Source: Candidatus Poseidoniales archaeon
GTDB taxonomy: Archaea > Thermoplasmatota > Poseidoniia > Poseidoniales > Poseidoniaceae
DNA: 5,999 nucleotides
Assembly (NCBI GenBank): GCA_012959845.1
Contig: DUCL01000053.1
Location: 1-5,999 of the forward strand
Reading direction: 5' to 3'
The notes beneath the pieces were generated by a model. The model was not told the DNA's origin. It was given only the letters and a program-made list of their open reading frames with translations, and did not search any database. The position numbers and the translations under genes are program-made. Position 1 is the first letter of the stretch. Every line of letters starts with the position of its first letter. Below are positions 4,261 to 5,999 of the stretch, in pieces.

Positions 4261-5999
4261 TTGGTCGAATTACCACAGGGAGAAATTGTTGAAGCACGCC
4301 GTGGCGGTGTTGATGCATTGGCTCGTCTGACCAATGATATGGCCCGACTTGGCCGTTCTGGTCACATCCGAATTGAACGTCGTCCAAAGGGAATTATGCC
4401 AAGGGTCAGTCAAATCGTTCTAAGAGAAGGTAGACCGATTATTGCACTGCATGAAGCTGATGTTCTTCTGACTGGATTAGAAGCACTACTAGAAATTGAG
4501 AGCGATTGTTGTGCACTTGATGCTACAATCTCACTTCACGAACTTGGAATAGAAGATGTTGATGTAATTGCTAAATTATTCCCAGCAGCAGCGCTCAACC
4601 TCGATGCCGAACATATATCCAACCACCGTGAAGGAGATGGAGAATGGTGGACAAAAACACGAATCCTAAAATCAACATGGAAACGTGAGGAAAGACTTCC
4701 GGAATTAGAACCATCGGTTGATGTCCCTGAATTCATTCGTCAAAAAAGTAAGGCGATGCTGGAGAGACATGGTGGCATTGTTGAAATGTTGAACCCTGGA
4801 CAAGGATTAATCTTTGATAGCAACGACCCTGCTAAACTATTCCAATTGACGAGTTATTTGGCGAACCACGGAAGACCAGTTCTAGTAATCTCTCGCCACG
4901 AAGTGGAAGAATTAAATGTCAAATATGATTTGCCAATAGAATCATGTTCATGGTTAAGCAATGCGGAGACGGAGAATTCTCTTGACCCCTCATTGGAAAG
5001 TATTAGAATGAAAATAGATGCCTTTTTGTGGGGTAATTTAAGAGCAGTTATCGCCTTTGAAGGGTTGGAATATTTAGCCGGCATACATGGTGATGACCGA
5101 ATGATTGGGATGATTAGAGATATTTGCGACGGAGTGAAATTAGAAGATCACCTGTTGTTAACCACTGCAGATTTGTCTGCATTTGAATTGACAAAGCGGC
5201 AATTATTAACTCGGGAATTAGATGAAATAAAACCAGAAACTATGGAACATTGGTTGATGGAAGATGAATTATTACTCGACCATCCGATTTGTGCTATTCC
5301 TAGTGAAGATGAAGTTCTGTGGGTTGAATCGCAACTGGAAAAAGTACTTGGAAATGATAATGCTTCAGAAATGGACTCAGCAGATTCCATGCATGGGATG
5401 TCTGGGGGCGCGGAATCATTGAACATTCAAGAGATGAGCGATGCTACTGGAAATCTATCTGCTATGATGCAAGATTGGGCTGAGGATTCAGAAATTGTAG
5501 AACAAACGCAATTACAAGCATCACAAACAGAATCGGCACCTATTGCTCAAGGGCCGAGTGATGATTGGACTCCAACATTCCATAGTGCAGAAACGGCTGA
5601 AGAGGGTGGCATCTCTCTTCAACAGCAACCAAACGCTCAAGAGCCTGTAATAGAGGTAGATGTTGAGCATGCTCTAACGGTTGAGGTGATTGAGCAAGTT
5701 CCAGTTGAAATTACCCCAGTAAAATCAACTGGACCGAGAAAAGCCAATATTATCAGGAAGTCAATTAAGAAAAATAAACTCCCTCCAATATTCAATAGAA
5801 AGCATACTATGCAAGCAAATGCTGCAATTCAAGTTGTGAAAGATTCTCCTAACCTTCCGCAACTTACTATCGATGCACAACCTGAGAAGCACCTTTCAAG
5901 GTCAATTCAAGAACATGACATGAGGCAAAGAAAGGCGCTTGATGAGACATTCCAACCTATCACTCACAAAGAGAATTCTGAACTTCAACAGGCAACATT
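4261..5999 (+). CDS. DUF835-domain protein with DUF2226-like N-terminus and long disordered tail (partial, runs off right edge)
   Basis: The frame is open from 4183 to the end of the window. No ATG or GTG lies in frame before TTG 4261, which sits 6 bases after GGGGTGG (4248-4254); ATG at residue 27 would cut into the first domain. At least 579 codons are present. Residues about 14-115 resemble the archaeal DUF2226/bacterial DUF4388 type (SGHIRIERRP at 33-42, VLREGRPIIA at 53-62, then a helical part); this is a weaker call. Residues about 172-322 match DUF835: GQGLIFD (180-186), GRPVLVISR (204-212), AVIAFEGLEYLAGIHG (262-277), LLLTTADLSAFE (298-309), LLTREL (315-320). These strands suggest a RecA/KaiC-like fold without a Walker A motif (inference). 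Residues 365-490 are acidic, Gln/Ser/Thr-rich and probably disordered; 492-518 is basic (RKANIIRKSIKKNK). No membrane segment is seen. DUF835 often accompanies archaeal signalling proteins; the partner here is unknown. It is divergent from the two-TM protein gene. Confidence 0.85.
   Translation, partial: MVELPQGEIVEARRGGVDALARLTNDMARLGRSGHIRIERRPKGIMPRVSQIVLREGRPIIALHEADVLLTGLEALLEIESDCCALDATISLHELGIEDVDVIAKLFPAAALNLDAEHISNHREGDGEWWTKTRILKSTWKREERLPELEPSVDVPEFIRQKSKAMLERHGGIVEMLNPGQGLIFDSNDPAKLFQLTSYLANHGRPVLVISRHEVEELNVKYDLPIESCSWLSNAETENSLDPSLESIRMKIDAFLWGNLRAVIAFEGLEYLAGIHGDDRMIGMIRDICDGVKLEDHLLLTTADLSAFELTKRQLLTRELDEIKPETMEHWLMEDELLLDHPICAIPSEDEVLWVESQLEKVLGNDNASEMDSADSMHGMSGGAESLNIQEMSDATGNLSAMMQDWAEDSEIVEQTQLQASQTESAPIAQGPSDDWTPTFHSAETAEEGGISLQQQPNAQEPVIEVDVEHALTVEVIEQVPVEITPVKSTGPRKANIIRKSIKKNKLPPIFNRKHTMQANAAIQVVKDSPNLPQLTIDAQPEKHLSRSIQEHDMRQRKALDETFQPITHKENSELQQAT

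Noticed and set aside
4251..4292. GTG 4251 as start of the long plus-strand gene
   Set aside because: This frame meets TGA after 13 codons; the long open frame is the one containing TTG 4261.
4536..5426. Several 66-92 residue minus-strand ORFs opposite the DUF835 gene
   Set aside because: They are shadows of the continuous plus-strand frame, which carries the recognisable DUF835 pattern; their Ser-rich translations are typical of antisense frames.
1..5999. CRISPR arrays, tRNA or rRNA genes, transposases, integrases
   Set aside because: No regularly spaced repeats, cloverleaf-like sequences or mobile-element proteins were seen on either strand.

Overview
The window looks like a compact, AT-rich archaeal chromosome segment. 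The strongest taxonomic signals are a CTP-dependent riboflavin kinase (the archaeal RibK/DUF120 family, unrelated to bacterial RibF) and a DUF835 protein, a family largely restricted to archaea. Short intergenic gaps, Shine-Dalgarno-led TTG starts and two unassigned membrane proteins would fit a planktonic Thermoplasmatota lineage such as Marine Group II (Poseidoniia). That placement is inference; only 'archaeon' is well supported.

Layout, left to right. Bases 1-40 are the last 12 codons and stop of an unidentified plus-strand gene. It is followed at once, probably in the same operon, by truA (tRNA pseudouridine synthase, 44-964). Convergent to truA, with a single base between the stop codons, is a PLP-dependent alpha-oxoamine synthase, most likely glycine C-acetyltransferase (kbl, 2147-966 minus). 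Diverging from kbl across about 87 bp is ribK (best start TTG 2235, end 2714). Convergent to ribK with a 5-bp gap are two co-directional minus-strand genes for unrecognised membrane proteins: 3328-2720 (about four membrane segments) and 4073-3393 (two segments and a charged tail). The 64-bp gap between them holds a perfect 16-bp palindrome.

The most interesting part is 4074-6000. A 187-bp divergent intergenic region separates the two-TM protein gene from a long plus-strand gene that runs off the right edge. That gene (TTG 4261 onward, at least 579 codons) has an N-terminal domain resembling the DUF2226/DUF4388 sort, a DUF835 domain that looks like a Walker-A-less RecA/KaiC-type fold, and a long low-complexity tail. 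The intergenic region contains a 9-bp inverted repeat whose arms each lead into a CGTA plus AT-rich, TATA-like element in divergent orientation, and two ATTGCAAT palindromes 26 bp apart. Just before the TTG start there is a GC-rich hairpin that covers the Shine-Dalgarno sequence and overlaps an 11-codon upstream ORF ending 2 bases before that start. Together these suggest a co-regulated divergent gene pair with possible translational control of the DUF835 gene.

Functionally, truA serves tRNA modification, kbl threonine/glycine metabolism and ribK FMN synthesis. They do not form one pathway. No rRNA, tRNA, CRISPR array, transposon or integrase was seen.
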